From Ryuthela nishihirai (lineage: Eukaryota > Arthropoda > Arachnida > Araneae > Heptathelidae): DNA of 64,000 nt. The notes under the pieces were generated by a model. It made no database searches, was not told the DNA's origin, and was given only the letters and a program-made list of their open reading frames with translations. Positions 1 through 11,605 of the stretch are shown in pieces. A program made the translations under genes and the position numbers. The DNA lies in the NCBI GenBank assembly GCA_038380435.1, contig JAWZYU010000018.1:49586251-49650250 (forward strand), given 5' to 3'. How positions within the stretch are numbered: position 1 is the first letter of the stretch; each line of letters starts with the position of its first letter.

Positions 1-1709
1 AGACCATGCAGTTTAATTCTCCAAGCATATCTGTCCTGAGCTACATCTGCTGCATCCGGTCACTGCACACCAATTCTAATAAGGTACTGTTTGACATTGT
101 CTGCCCACCGCATCCTAGGTCACACCCTCCTTCTGAGGCCTCTAGGCACACTGTTCATAACCTTATTCGCCAATCTATAATTATCCATATGGGCAGCATG
201 GCCAAACCAGCGGAGTCTCTCTCTGAACAATATGCTGCTTAAAGGAGGTTGCAGACTCCTTTGCCTAAACTCTTCATTAGTTACAAGGTTAAGTTTCACT
301 ACCATAACTAACCCAATAAAGAACCAAATTATTATACAGTCTAATTTTAGTCTTTAGGTGTATATGCCTATTTCTCCACACTCTCCATAGATTCTTAAAA
401 GTCCCGGCAGCAATCCCTATTCATCTGTTAATCTCATGCCGCACATCACCATTATCTGTTACATAGCTCCCAAGATAATTAAACTGTGACACCTGCTCAA
501 GACTGCAACCATTCAGATTAACTGAATCACAGCTTGCCTGACCAATTTTCATCACTTTAGTTTTCTCTCTGTTTATAACCAAACCTACTCTACTACCAGT
601 TTCATCAACAGCTCGAATGAAAGAGTTCATCTCATCAGCATAATCTAAATCAGAAATTTTAGTATCTCCAGTACATTTAAGGCCAAAAGCTTTCCCTTGA
701 AGTGAATTTTGCTTAACATAATCAATAACCAAACTAAACAGAAAAGGAGACAAAATGCACCCTTGTCGAACACCAGAAGTAATGCTAAACCAATTGCTAC
801 AAGCCTTACCAACTCTCACACATGACTCAGTGTTATTAAAGAGAGCTTTCATTATGTTAACTAACTTGTCTGGTATACCATATGATTTTACAATCAACCA
901 CAAATTATGACGATCAACAAAGTCGAAAGCCTTTTTGAAATCAACAAAACTCAGAACCAAAGGTTTCTGAAACTCTAAACATTTCTTAAGAATCAGCCTA
1001 AGTGAAAATATCTGATCCACACATCCCCTACCACTTCCGAATCCACATTGCTCATCATGCAATTGACTGTCAACCAGATTCTTAAATCTATTAAGCACAA
1101 TCATGGAAAGAACATTATCTGGAACAGAAAGTAGGCTGATACTCCTATAGTTATCACAAGAACTGCAATCACTTATTTTAAAAATAGGAATACTAATAGC
1201 TCTGGTAAAATCCTTAGGAAACATGCCTTTATCATAAAAGATATTCAAAATTTCAGTCATCCATGTGGTAACCGAAACATTCTCTGTTCTAAGAATTTCC
1301 ACAGTAATTTTATCTACCCCTGGGGATTTATGTAGTTTAAGTTTAGAAACAGCCAAAACAACTTCAGACTGTGTTATAGGGCCAACATTAAAGCCACCAA
1401 TGCATTTATCATCATTGCAAACAATGGGAATAGAACTAACCACATTGTTTAGAACATCACTGAAATGCTCAGCCCATCTAGCCATTACAGAATCCTCCCC
1501 TTCTATAACCTTACCTTTTTACCTGTAACCTATTTTACCTATAACCTTATCCTTCAATCCTTGTATGCCTGTCCGTTTTCTACCACATAAAACATTAACT
1601 ATCTGGTACAGCTCTCTGCTATTGTGCTGCCTAACTACTCCTCAGCTTTGCCTGCCAAGCCATCAAGCCAAAGATTCTTATCAGTAGCTAACTGATCCTT
1701 TACACGTTT
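1..1709 (-). mobile_element. RTE-like non-LTR retrotransposon, 5'-truncated (LINE copy 1)
   Basis: The minus strand reads through the second half of a LINE. From right to left it holds a linker, the RT core (421-1485) and a C-terminal domain. That domain has an FGHAAHM-type motif near 210-225 and runs to about 25 bp short of the 3' end, which lies outside the window. The same order and near-identical words occur in the longer plus-strand copy at 36.2-39.6 kb. Homology stops at about 1709, where the match to the linker around 37790 ends and a 114-bp tandem repeat begins, so this is a typical 5'-truncated insertion. The RTE-like assignment rests on the endonuclease and RT motifs of the longer copy and on the GATGATGAT-type 3' tail of its relatives; the exact clade is inferred. 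Confidence 0.9.
421..1485 (-). pseudogene. Reverse transcriptase domain of LINE copy 1 with active-site deletion
   Basis: This 354-residue open frame is a reverse transcriptase core that would copy element RNA by target-primed reverse transcription. Visible motifs are FVDFKKAFDFVDR (motif A, first catalytic Asp), GVRQGCILSPFLFSLVID (motif B) and LDYADEMNSF where motif C should read YADD. Against the copy at 38.8 kb, ten residues (DLALLANDAD) are missing in frame, so the second catalytic Asp is lost. The deletion lies at about 632-640 between two short repeats of the type TGCTGATGA, consistent with slippage. The frame is otherwise open, but the domain should be dead. It ends at RHEINR before an in-frame stop also present in the 39.08 kb copy. 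The Met start is only the first ATG in a truncated copy. Confidence 0.88.
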
Positions 1710-1940
1710 GTTGCTGAGATCTGACATGAAATACCCTAGACAGCAGTTTTTAGCTCTCTAGCACCAGTTATCGGAATTTGATTTTTAGCCTCGAAAAACC
1801 CATAAAGTCCAAAAGTTTACAACGTTGCTGAGATCTACGACGTGAAATACCCCTACACACTTATTTTTAGTTCTCTAGCACCAGTTGATCGAAATTTCAT
1901 CAATGACCTAGAAGGACCCGCCGGATCCATATTGGCAACC
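1710..1940. repeat. 114-bp tandem repeat, two units, possibly a decayed third
   Basis: The word GTTGCTGAGAT occurs at 1710 and 1824. Both units then run through a TGAAATACCC-like stretch and CTCTCTAGCACCAGTT / TTCTCTAGCACCAGTT. Period is 114 bp and units are roughly 75-80% alike by eye. A weaker third unit may follow to about 2060. The array begins exactly where LINE copy 1 stops. The minus-strand translation repeats a STGARELK / ITGARELK peptide, which may be chance or the remnant of a repeated coding unit. Confidence 0.7.
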
Positions 1941-2131
1941 CCAAACACTCCTCCCTCCAGACAGCAATTTGCAACCCTTGTAGCACTCGTAGATGAAGGT
2001 TTTACTTCTGTGTAACTTCCATTTGACCTTGAAGAGCACGCCGAAGGTCGAATTTTGAATTCTTCCCCAGATTTACCACCCAGAAATTCACAGAATGCAT
2101 CACAGTTAGAATTAGCGTGATCCCCTACCAA
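1853..2131 (-). other. Open frame of unknown meaning (92 codons)
   Basis: A 92-residue minus-strand frame starting MVGDHANSNC and ending GARELKISV. I recognise no domain. It overlaps the 114-bp tandem repeat, and its last residues are the repeated peptide. It could be a fragment of an element ORF or a chance frame; nothing such as splice sites or a neighbouring exon supports a gene. Confidence 0.15.
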
Positions 2132-3228
2132 TGAATCACTCAGTAAAGCACTAACAATCGCCTATGTACATTAGAAATCGTTGTTTCTAAAACAAAATAA
2201 ATATGCAGCACTGAGCCCAAACGTTTCCCTAACGCATACATTATTTTACTTAGCCTAATATCTCGTTTCGAGAGTAGGAATATGAAACGCCTTACAAAAT
2301 TCGGAAAGAAAGAATAATAGCTTAAAACACAAGTGAAGATTAATGCTCATTAGAATATACTTAAAAAAACTCTCAAAAGTACGTTGTGATTAAATTGCTG
2401 TCATTGACTGTTTGCGATTTTGTTTCGGCCTATTATTTTTAACAACTTTTTTGTTTCTACACCGAATTAGAACTAAGACGCGTGTATGAATGTTAAGAAA
2501 TTTGACTATTACACAACAAAAATTCGAAGTTGAAATACCTATATTTAATACACATTATGATAGCGTAAATGGAATGCAATCTATATATACTACTACTTTG
2601 CTCAGTAATTTTTTCAAAGCTCTAAAAATCTAGCTAGAAGAAGCAATAAGCTTAGGCCTGCTGTATATCGTGGACTTTGGTGAAAAAAACGAAAGTTAAC
2701 AGAAATAATATCTCGGGGCAATGCAATCAACATTATGAAGCTTCGTAGCTAAAATATCAGGAACGATAACACAAAATTCGGAAGTGAATTTCTTCAAATT
2801 CACTTTCAAAAGTGAGCAGAAATGAAAACGTAGTAGATGGAACATCGCGGATTTATTAAATTTCCAGCGAAATATCAAGCATAGAGTAAACATGATCAAA
2901 GCATACTTTCCCCCCCCCCTGCCCTATTACTCTGTTGTCGGTGGTGTTCTGGATTCTTTTTCCTTTACCTTAGCTATCACGTACAGTCCTAGACATAAAA
3001 GTTCATTGGCTGCTACTGCTTATAGTACGACACTAAAATTATATTACTGAATGTATTTCGGAAGTTAATAGATTATTTCGTTAGCTACTGAAATCTCGGC
3101 GATCATTGAATTCAACGATTGATTGCGAACATTATAAAACAGACTTCGTCAACCCCGCAACTCATTGTAAAATAAATAGTTTGAGTTATTTTACCTATGA
3201 GCAGTAATTGTTTCGCAACAATAAGCTA
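2132..3228. other. AT-rich stretch, no gene seen
   Basis: No frame with recognisable protein similarity and no clear repeat copy. A run of cytosines lies at about 2910-2920. The minus-strand frame at 2696-2899 has the composition of translated AT-rich DNA and is not supported. Confidence 0.5.
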
Positions 3229-3548
3229 AATGTCAGGTCACAAAGACTACAAGTTGTCAGGGAAGGTTGAGGGAAGGGGAATCATTGGACAACTGTTAGG
3301 AAACAGATGAAAGTCTCCCTTCAAGACCATGCAGATTGTTCTGTAACGTGCACAGGGTATGGCTCTCTGCCCCACGGTGCCCACGGTTTAACGTCCCGTC
3401 CGACAGGCGGCGGCATTTTCAGCCCTATTGGTATCCTCTTTCTGACCGAGGATAAGGCAGGAACTTAGTAGAGCTGGCACAGGTGGAATTAGAACCTGAG
3501 AATTGCAGATTACGAGCTTGGCGCGCTACCAACTGAGCCAACCTCCAT
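3229..3548 (-). mobile_element. SINE-1 (tRNA-derived) copy, minus strand
   Basis: Read on the minus strand this begins with a tRNA-like head: GGCTCAGTTGGTAGCGCGCC (A box) and AGGTTCTAATTCC (B box). It continues through the family body (CGTTAAACCGTGGGCACC and TGCACGTTA words) toward the tail. The last part of the tail is missing or diverged. Compared with the 381-bp copies elsewhere it is 3'-shortened and fairly old. Confidence 0.85.
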
Positions 3549-3589
3549 CCTTCATTGCAAAAGAACTTGCTGCTTATATGACTCTATGT

Positions 3590-4795
3590 AATCTACTTTT
3601 GATATATGAGGCGTGTGACCTCTCCCGTAAATCTATAAATCTACTTTTGATAGTATGAGACGTATGACCTTTTCATTGACTCTTTATATCGAATATGACT
3701 CATTTTTTTTCACTTTTTTATATGAAACATTTTAATACTAAATGATTTCGCCATTTCATATTATTCCTTAAAATGTATAGTTTTGTTTCTTTAATAAAGA
3801 TATTTTTGTGATACCTTAAAAATGATTTTTTTTTCCAAATCTATGCTCATTAGAAATGTATGTTTTCGCTTTTAAAATGAAAGCATTTATGCCATAAATT
3901 AATTAAAATAGATGAATAGTTAAATAACTCCATTTAATGAATGCTAAACTCTTAAAGAGCTAAATGAATAAATTTTTTTAGCTTCTTTGGTGAAGAACGA
4001 CGAGTGAAAAACTATATTCTTAGAGAACCACTGGAAAAATTCTTAAAAGACCAAATGAAGCAAAGTTTCTATATTCTTAAAAAGCCAAAGGAACTGACCA
4101 AAAGTTTTGTTCCTTTACCACTTTAAGAATTTATTTTTACTGGCTCTTCGCCAAGCTTCGGTTGCCAGCCCAGTTAAAATTAAATGTTGATATAATATAA
4201 ATTATTAACTTCAATGCGATGTCTTCAAAAAAACTTTTTATTGCAGTGTATGTGACGCTTTTAATCCCTAATTAACCCATAGCTATCTATACATATATAT
4301 TTCTCAAAACGTTTACCTATTGAAAATAATTAATATTGAGGAAATAAATATATATTGCTTCATTTTAATATAAGGCAAATTAACAGTTTGAATACATATT
4401 GAATATAACTCTAAAATCTATAAAGCAAACAAATTATATTGTAATTAGATTTTTTTTTTTGGTTGGTGAAGGATCCGAAATATTATCGTGATTGGTCTTT
4501 CGGACATCGCTGTTTATAACGAAAATAGATTAGCGTAAAATGAGTTAAATGAATTGTAACTATTTGAATATGTCGATGTTGCTTTAATGATTCCCTTGTA
4601 ACTAACGACTTTTCATTTCTTTCATATTGCACGATATTTTTTTTTTAATTGCACAAGTTCTTTCTTTTATAATTTAAATGGTGCTTGAGAACTATTAATA
4701 CCAGATGTTGCATGTTTTTACATTTATCTTGCAGTTAATTATGTCTGTAAATAAAATCTACTTTTGATAATATGAGGCGTATGACCTTTTCATTT
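3590..4795. repeat. Three dispersed copies of a ~40-bp word
   Basis: A unit reading AATCTACTTTTGATA followed by TATGAGGCGTATGACC occurs at 3590-3626, 3638-3676 and 4755-4793. The last two agree over about 40 bases. They bracket roughly 1.1 kb of AT-rich DNA and could be the edges of an old insertion or relics of a short-interval duplication. I see no gene between them. Confidence 0.6.
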
Positions 4796-5139
4796 ACCAA
4801 GTGTGCAGAAAAATAACGAAAACAACAAGGAGAGTGTATGAAAGCAAATTACTCCAAACAGTCCAGCTATAACACTTAGTAAATGCTAAAACTCTTTTTC
4901 AAATTGCGGGATTGGTTTTACTTAAAAAGAAATCAGTATTGGGAAGTGAAAAAATATATGAACAGAAATATATAATTTGCACAGATTAATTCCGCAGTGA
5001 AAGGCAACTCTTTTGAGGGGGGGGGGGTGGGATTCTGGCGAAACAATAGCTTTTGTACGTTACATAATATGTTATGTACAAAAAACACTGTTTAGGTAGT
5101 GTGAAAGACTATATTGAGAATTGCCTATCTAACTTTACT
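3681..5139. other. AT-rich stretch, no gene seen
   Basis: No supported coding or RNA gene. Around 3950-4140 the word TTCTTAAA/ATTCTTAAAA recurs several times with GGT-containing spacers, suggesting a degenerate short tandem array. A run of guanines lies at about 5017-5027. Confidence 0.5.
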
Positions 5140-5400
5140 CTGGTGGATAACATTAGCAGCATAGTGTGAGTGGCAATAGGAGAGTCTGGTCAAAATTACC
5201 AATCAACCAAAGAATGATCGAAAATAGTTGAATCGTTAATTAATGATATATGAAACCTATTCAGGTGCACAGTGTTATAATCGTGCTCAGAATACCCTGC
5301 TGCTGCTCACACTTTGCTACTGGATAACATAATTACTCTCTCCTATTATCACACTCAGAGTCCATAATTTCTTCTCCGACGGCTTCAGTTTCAACTGCAT
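5140..5400. repeat. Dispersed repeat family B, copy 1
   Basis: The segment shares ordered words with 34530-34745: AATCAACCAA, TGAAAATAGTTGAA-like, AATGATATATGA and ATTTCTTCT. The ends here (GTGGATAACATTAGC near 5143 and CTACTGGATAACATAA near 5318) are loosely inverted relative to each other. I infer a non-autonomous DNA element; coding capacity is absent. Confidence 0.5.
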
Positions 5401-6799
5401 ATCATTTATGACATTAACTTGTGTTTATTTTGCATATTAAACATTCCTTAATAAATGAATGTTTGATGCAAAATAATCTTTGGATTTCATGTCAGCGACT
5501 TAGATAGTAAATTTCGGAATTGAATTAACATATAACTGTTTTTTTTTTTAGGGGGGGAGTTATTTTTTACTGTATCAGAGGACAGGATCTAGGGAAGGGG
5601 AATTTTGCTCCACCTCTTTGAGAATGTTAGTAAGGGTAATTTAAACAAAAATTAAACTTCTGCATAGTTAACGTATTTTGCAATAAAATTTTTAAGTCCT
5701 TCTTTAAATAAATCAGAAAGGAAAATGTTATACTCTAATGGAAATCCAGTCTCTTGCCCCCCTCCCCTATTTGTTTTGTTTTTTCCGACCAGATTGGGTT
5801 ATTCCCTACCCTGTATTTTTTATTTATTTTTTGATAATCAGGCCTGATGTATTACGTATTTGTAATAACTACAATTATCTTTATTTCATTATCTCTCCTT
5901 GAGCTCTTATTACTGTAATGTTTATGTCCAAAATTAGCTTTATAACAGATGAAAACAATGTTGAAGTGTGGATAAAAACAACTGGGACGACGAGATTGTG
6001 CTGTTCAAGCATCAAAGATTCTCACAAGTCTTTTGGTTGTCTTATCTATCAATCTCTTCTCATTGTATCTTGTTATCTCCTAGATCAAAGATCATTGGCT
6101 GATTGACAAGTGATTCGGAATCTTCGATGAATCAGCTGTGCAGTCGCATTATCCCGATTGCTTTCATCCACGCTTTACCTTTGAGTGAAATAAGAAAATT
6201 ATTTGTCTCATAATAGGGGAACAACTACTTCTGAAGTGTTTCTGGATAGCGTCCTATACAGTGTTCGGTTGTGACTCTTCAAAGCTTAATGTAAGACTCT
6301 GCATCAGCGACCATAAAATTTTCATCATTGAAATCAGGTAGATCTAAGGGAAAGAGTTCACTCGACACGAATGCAATTTGCTTTCTTGGTACTTTATCGC
6401 ATGTTGCGTTATCTGCGCTATATCGCACTCAGTGATTTTCCTACCTGGATAATTTATTGTTCAAAAATGTCATTAAGTGTGACGGTTAACATTCAGCGGA
6501 CAACGAAAACTATATCTAATGGCTGAAAAAAAAAAAATCATTATTAAACTACCAAGAACCGCTTTAAATTTGCAAATTTCTTTCTATGAAAGCTGCTTTC
6601 CAGCGGATTGACACTTTATAAATTAGTTACATTATCAATAACTGAGACAAAAATTAACATAAGATGTGCATGAAAGACAAGAGTATATCTTCCTTTCACA
6701 CCTCTTCCTATATTGGCAAAATATTAACTATAAAGCTATATTAACTCAATCGAGCTCGAAATATGTAAAAGGGAGCAAGATATTAGATTTCTAATGCAT
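5401..6799. other. AT-rich stretch; fragment of repeat family A near 6075-6150
   Basis: No gene is supported. At 6088-6150 the words TCATTGGCTGATTGACAAGT and GAATCAGCTGTGCAG resemble the interior of repeat family A (8.7 and 34.9 kb), so a short fragment of that MITE lies here. The 62-codon plus-strand frame at 5918-6106 has no recognisable domain. Confidence 0.45.
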
Positions 6800-7080
6800 T
6801 ATAGCATTTTCCCCACCGTTCTACAGGTCTTTAAAAATTTATTGAAAAATGCATGAAATATAAATATTTTTTTTTCTTTATTTACTGTCATTCTGAAAGG
6901 GATGATCCGGAAAAGGTAAAATATGGGGGGGGGGGGTACGTAACCTTTTCCAATTTGTTCTGAGGTTTTTAAAAACGTCATGAAAAATGTATGAAATATC
7001 CACAAGTTCAATAATTGTTTACCTCAATTACCCTCCTTCCATACCCCATTCTAAAAGGAGCCTTATCGCCTTTAGATCCA
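6800..7080. repeat. Twofold internal repeat, related to 22018-22120
   Basis: Two half-units, about 6806-6864 and 6944-7004, each contain a TTTTCC word, a GAGGTTTTTAAAAA / AGGTCTTTAAAAAT word and an AAAAATGNATGAAATAT word. A third occurrence is at about 22022-22080. A run of guanines lies at about 6926-6937. This is a dispersed repeat of unknown origin, too diverged for a precise boundary. Confidence 0.45.
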
Positions 7081-8669
7081 GCTGAGTGCTTTTATATATA
7101 TATATATGCATACATGCATACTAGATATTGATTTCACTCCCTTCAATTAATGCCCTTTGTATAAAGCTATAAAATTTAAAAAAAGAAAGTTTCTTCTAAC
7201 TTTCTATGATATATAAAATGTGAATGTATTGAAGAGTAAATTCAGAGAGAAATAAAATTATGACTTGTTTGCACAAATGAAGCAGTAAAAGATTGGCTGT
7301 ATTATGTCAGCAGTATGATAAGAACTGACGAAGCCTCTCTATCTAATAGAAGTTTTTTTATATTAAATTTTATCTTAACCACTTTGGACACGTTACATTC
7401 ATTACGTTTCCAGATAAGAGAAATTGCGGAACTAGTAATAAAATTAATCATTCATACACATATATATATATAATATGCATGAGTTAAAATGAAATGAAAG
7501 TCAATTAGTTTAAAGATGAATTGCTCGCAGAGTGTAACAAATTTGCTTAATTAAACAAATTTTTTTAAAAATTCATTGAATGCTGCGTTTTTACCATTTT
7601 TGAAGGACAGAGAGACTTTTCATAATTTTCACAAAGTAGACAAATGCTCTTCATTCTCACGGAGCATGAACTTTTAATTTAGGTTGCAAATAAAAACATC
7701 ATGTGAGTGTTCTTGTTATATATTAATAATTCCGTTACTTTTACTATTCATTTCGCAAAGAGCAAATTGGAAACGTAAAATTGACATAAGCATAATAGAT
7801 GTGCGTAATTCATGTTTCACTAAAATTGTATTTTTTGTAGAATAAATGCTCATGTTGCATTTGAAAAGGTTGATTTATTAAATGTAAAATTTAAAATTAA
7901 CACTGGAAGACAATAATGTTCCGTCTTTAATGGGAAACATCGAACGCTGACGAGCTCCAGGTAAAAAACAAAAGATATCCTTTTTAAATTTTGCTGCGAT
8001 TAACTCTTTCATATTTACACAAATGCCTATTAACATAATTAAAATTATGTGTGGTACATTTTAGGAGTTTCTGGGCTTACAATTACAATATGAAAAAATA
8101 TTTCATAGCTGTCAAAACTCAAGAGGAACTTTGTGTGTTAATAATTTTCTTGAAAATTATTCAGATGTTTTAAAACTAAAAAAAGTTCGAGAAATGAAGT
8201 GTTTACAAGATGGTCATAAACAAATTCTTCATTATTATGCATTTTAGACGCTGTTTAGGGAAGCGGAATCATTTTGCAAATGAATCTTCGCTCGTTTTCA
8301 TGAAGAGCATTTACATTGCAGGCATAACAACATCATGCTAGCAAGCATTTAAATGACAGTGATGAAGCAAGATTGATGCGTGTTTCTCTGGAAAGGTGAA
8401 GACAGCAGGCTACATCTGATACTACTAAAGCTTCGTTTTGAGAAGGGAAACTAAGCAGGAAATTGACTTGGCATTTATCTGTGCGTTAATGCCTTTGAAA
8501 CAGGTGTATGTGTGTTTCAAACTTTTCTGATAAAATGGAATGAAAGACATCGAACGAAAAAGCACAAAATATAAGTTCACAGGGATAGAGTTATAATTGA
8601 ACTAACTATATTTTGTTTTTCTCTAATGAAAAGTTGACTTGCAAAAATAAATTACAGGAGAATACGATT
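7081..8669. other. AT-rich stretch, no gene seen
   Basis: Contains short (AT)n/(CATA)n tracts near 7093-7120 and 7455-7470. No coding frame or repeat copy that I can support. Confidence 0.5.
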
Positions 8670-9050
8670 AATAGGAACATGCAGCGACGAAGAGTAGTGG
8701 AAGCAATTGAGACAATGAGACTGCGCAGTTGACGAAAAGACAATTCTCGTAGATCATTGGCTGATTGAACTATCAGGCACTTTTCGATTAACCAGTGATA
8801 TCTGATGCAATTGTTGATCCATGACACTATTGGTTAATTGACAAGTAACTTACAGTTTGATAAATCAAACAACTGTTTAGAATCATAAATATTTCAACTG
8901 CGCGTTATTTAAAAATACTGTATGATGAGAAAACCTGTATAAGGACCTCTCAAATGTCTGTAACGTTGAATAAATAAATAAATAAATTTCAACTGCGCAG
9001 TCTCAAGGTCTCAATTGCTTCCCCTCACGCTTCGCGCCTGGGAGCATGTA
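8670..9050. mobile_element. MITE-like repeat family A, copy 1, with TIRs
   Basis: The left end reads GGAAGCAATTGAGAC then GAGACTGCGCAGTTGA (8699-8735). The right end reads TCAACTGCGCAGTCTC then GTCTCAATTGCTTCC (8989-9024). The two are inverted complements over about 40-50 bp. A second copy is at 34840-35095. Between the TIRs there is no coding capacity, only words such as ATCATTGGCTGATTGA that recur within the family. It is a non-autonomous DNA element whose superfamily I cannot assign. It is interrupted by a small LINE tail at 8904-8985. Confidence 0.7.
8904..8985 (+). mobile_element. 82-bp LINE 3' tail inserted in MITE A
   Basis: The 13-bp word ATTTCAACTGCGC appears perfectly at 8891-8903 and again at 8986-8998, flanking an 82-bp insert that ends in an (AATA)n tail. 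The paralogous MITE at 34840-35095 lacks the insert. A perfect TSD plus a simple-repeat tail is the signature of a severely 5'-truncated non-LTR retrotransposon, probably a CR1/jockey-like LINE. Confidence 0.8.
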
Positions 9051-10139
9051 TTTGGTACTCAATGAACATCGTAAGAGGCATCAGGTATTAAAATACTGTT
9101 TATGCAGAATTAAGGGTAAATCAAAGCCATTTCCTATGAAAATAACAGCATTACATCTGACACAAAGATATGTTAAATGCTGAAATGCCTTGAGCGATAT
9201 TAAGTTCATAGAGTTTAATGCTTCAACTGACATAATGTTAGGGAGGTGATTACTTTTTCAACGGGTAAAAATTGTGTGTTGAGTTAGCTCTATCTTAGGC
9301 AGTAGCTCAACAGTGAGTTTGGTTTTAGTAGGAACACAATCCTTGTATGAAGAGCCCTGTAAAATCAAGGAGTAATTTTAAGGACCCTTCTATTATTGCA
9401 AATGAAAAAAATATTACATTATTAAAATTGAGTTATATTAAGCGGTTTAATTAGTAAAGGCATATGTTAATTAGTAAAGGCATTTGCTTTACTAAATGCA
9501 AAATCTGACTTAATTTTACTGAATAGTCAAATTTCGCCATTATTTTATAAAATTGAAACACAATTTAGCATGAGTTAAATTTATTCGTAAAGGAATAACG
9601 TAAAAGAAGAAATGATTAAGGAATGCGTACTAAAAATAACTCAATTTGTCTTCTCTGCGATCTTGAGTTAGGACACTCATTACGTTTCTTCTAATCTACA
9701 TTTTCGTCTAACTTGATAGCAGTTGGAGTAAAAGATTGAGAAACATTTATTAGGATCGATTTGCAATTAGGTATTAAGGATTGCGCATTGTCGACATAAT
9801 ATAATTATCCATTTTGTATATAATATTTCTTTGAAGTTGAAGTTGAAAATCATTTCTTTATATATCGGACACTTCATTGAACTGCAAATCACGAGAAATT
9901 TTTTAACGTTATCAACGAAAAGCAAGTATTCCGCAAACGCCTATTCAAAAAACTTCTCTAAAGATGTATTCATTGATTAATGATTTATGATTCATTGATG
10001 ATTTTTTTTTCATTTATTTTATGAACTGCGATTACACGAGAAATATACCAGAACTGTATATATTATTAAAGTTTTAGAAATATTTCTATATCAGATCAAA
10101 CACTTTTTAAATAACTTTATAATTACGTTTTCAGGAAAA
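9051..10139. other. AT-rich stretch, no gene seen
   Basis: No supported gene. At 9450-9485 a 20-bp word (TTAATTAGTAAAGGCAT) is repeated head to tail. Confidence 0.5.
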
Positions 10140-10193
10140 GTAATACATACATACATACATACATACATACATACATACATGCATACATACATA
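10140..10193. repeat. (ATAC)n microsatellite at LINE 3' end
   Basis: About twelve ATAC units, with one GCAT variant, directly abut the 3' end of the minus-strand LINE copy 2. The microsatellite takes the place of the GATGATGAT tail seen at the plus-strand copies (20.06 and 39.62 kb), so it probably grew from the element tail or the target. Confidence 0.85.
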
Positions 10194-11310
10194 ATTCTCA
10201 AGCAACCAAGGGCTACAGAGGTCCAACCAGACTGTGCAATTTGCTTCTCCAAATGCCTGTTTTCGGAGCGATAACTGCTACATTTGTCCAAGACAGTTCA
10301 ATTCTAACAAGATCTTGTTTGACATTGTTTGCCCACCACATCCTATGTCTCTCCCTTTTACAGTGGCCTTTATGCACGCTGTTCATAATTCTATTCGCTA
10401 ATCTATAGTTATGCATACTGTCAAGAATAACCAAACCAACGTAATTTCTTTCTGCACACTATGCTGCTTAGAGGTGATCGCCGATTCCTTCGCCTAACTT
10501 CATCATTACTTACAAAGTTGAACACCTAATGTCTTGATACTGGTAAGCATCTAGAATCAAAAGCATCAAGTTTCCTGTTATCTTGTTTATAAAGCGTCCA
10601 CGTTTCACTACCATAACTAACCCTAGAAAGAACCAAACTATTATGCAGTTTAATTTTAGACTTTAGGTGTATACGCCTATTGCTCCACACTCTCCATATA
10701 TTGTTAAAAGTCCAGAGAGCAATCCCTATTCGTCTGCTAATCTCATGCCGCACATCACCAGTATCTGCTACATAGGTCCCAAGATAATTAAACTGAGACA
10801 CCAGCTCAAGACGGCAACCATTCAGATTAACTGAACCACAGCCTACCTGACTAATTTTCATCACTTTAGCTGTCTCTCTATTTATCACCAAACCTACTTT
10901 ACTATCAGTCTCATCAACAGCTCTAAGGAAAGAATTTATGTCATCAACATCATTAGCCAAAAGAGTCAAATCATCAGCATAATGTAAATCAGAAATTTTC
11001 AAATCTCTAGACCATTTAAATCTGAAATCTTTCCCTTGCAGTGAATTTCGTATAACATAATCAATAACCATACTAAAGGGAAATGGAGAAAAAATGCACC
11101 CTTGTCGAACACCAGAAGCAATGCTAAAGCAATTGTTACAAGGCTTATCATCTCTCACACATGACTCAGTGCTATTATACAGAGCTTTACTTATGTTAAC
11201 CAACTTATCTGGTATGGCATACGATCTTACGATCAACCACAAATTATGACGATTAGCACAGTCAAAAGCCTTTTTGAAATCGACAAAGCTAGTAATCAAA
11301 GATTTCTGGA
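10194..11310 (-). mobile_element. RTE-like LINE copy 2, 5'-truncated
   Basis: Minus-strand copy of the same LINE as 1-1709 and 36.2-39.6 kb. The 3' end (GGTTGGACCTCTGTAGCCC read on minus) lies at about 10205-10225. The C-terminal domain (10213-10520) is frameshifted relative to the RT core at 10526-11299. Homology stops near 11310 inside RT motif A, so most of the element is missing. Another LINE piece in the same orientation starts immediately beyond it. Confidence 0.9.
10526..11299 (-). pseudogene. Reverse transcriptase fragment of LINE copy 2
   Basis: 257 residues covering RT motif A (SFVDFKKAFDCANR), motif B (GVRQGCIFSPF), motif C (LHYADDLTLLAND, both catalytic Asp present) and the thumb/connection region to KLDAFDSRC, where the frame is lost. 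The fingers region before motif A is absent, so it cannot be a working enzyme. Substitutions relative to the other copies are spread throughout, suggesting an older insertion than copies 1 and 5. The frame starts at an ATG only because the copy is truncated there. Confidence 0.88.
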
Positions 11311-11605
11311 AAGCAATACCTATTTGTTTGTTAATCTCATGCCGTATCTGTTACATAGCTCCCAAGGTAATTAAACTAAGACACATGTTCAGGAGTGGAA
11401 CCATTCAATTAATTGAACAACAGCATACCTGACCAATTTTTATCACTTTAGCTTTCTCTCTGTTTATAACCAAACCTACTCTATTACCAGTCTCATCAAC
11501 AGCTCTTAGGGAAAGAGTTCATCTCATCAATATCATTAACCAAAAGGGCAAAATCATCAGCGAAATATAAATCAGATATTTTAACATTCTGATTCTGAAT
11601 TCGGT
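11311..11605 (-). mobile_element. LINE fragment, rearranged second piece (copy 3)
   Basis: This repeats the part of the RTE-like element that lies at 10725-11000 in copy 2 (RHEI to YAD region on the minus strand) but joins directly to the truncated 5' edge of copy 2. It is truncated at both sides and has several indels. Either a second insertion landed next to copy 2, or a local rearrangement of the same or a related element occurred. Confidence 0.8.
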
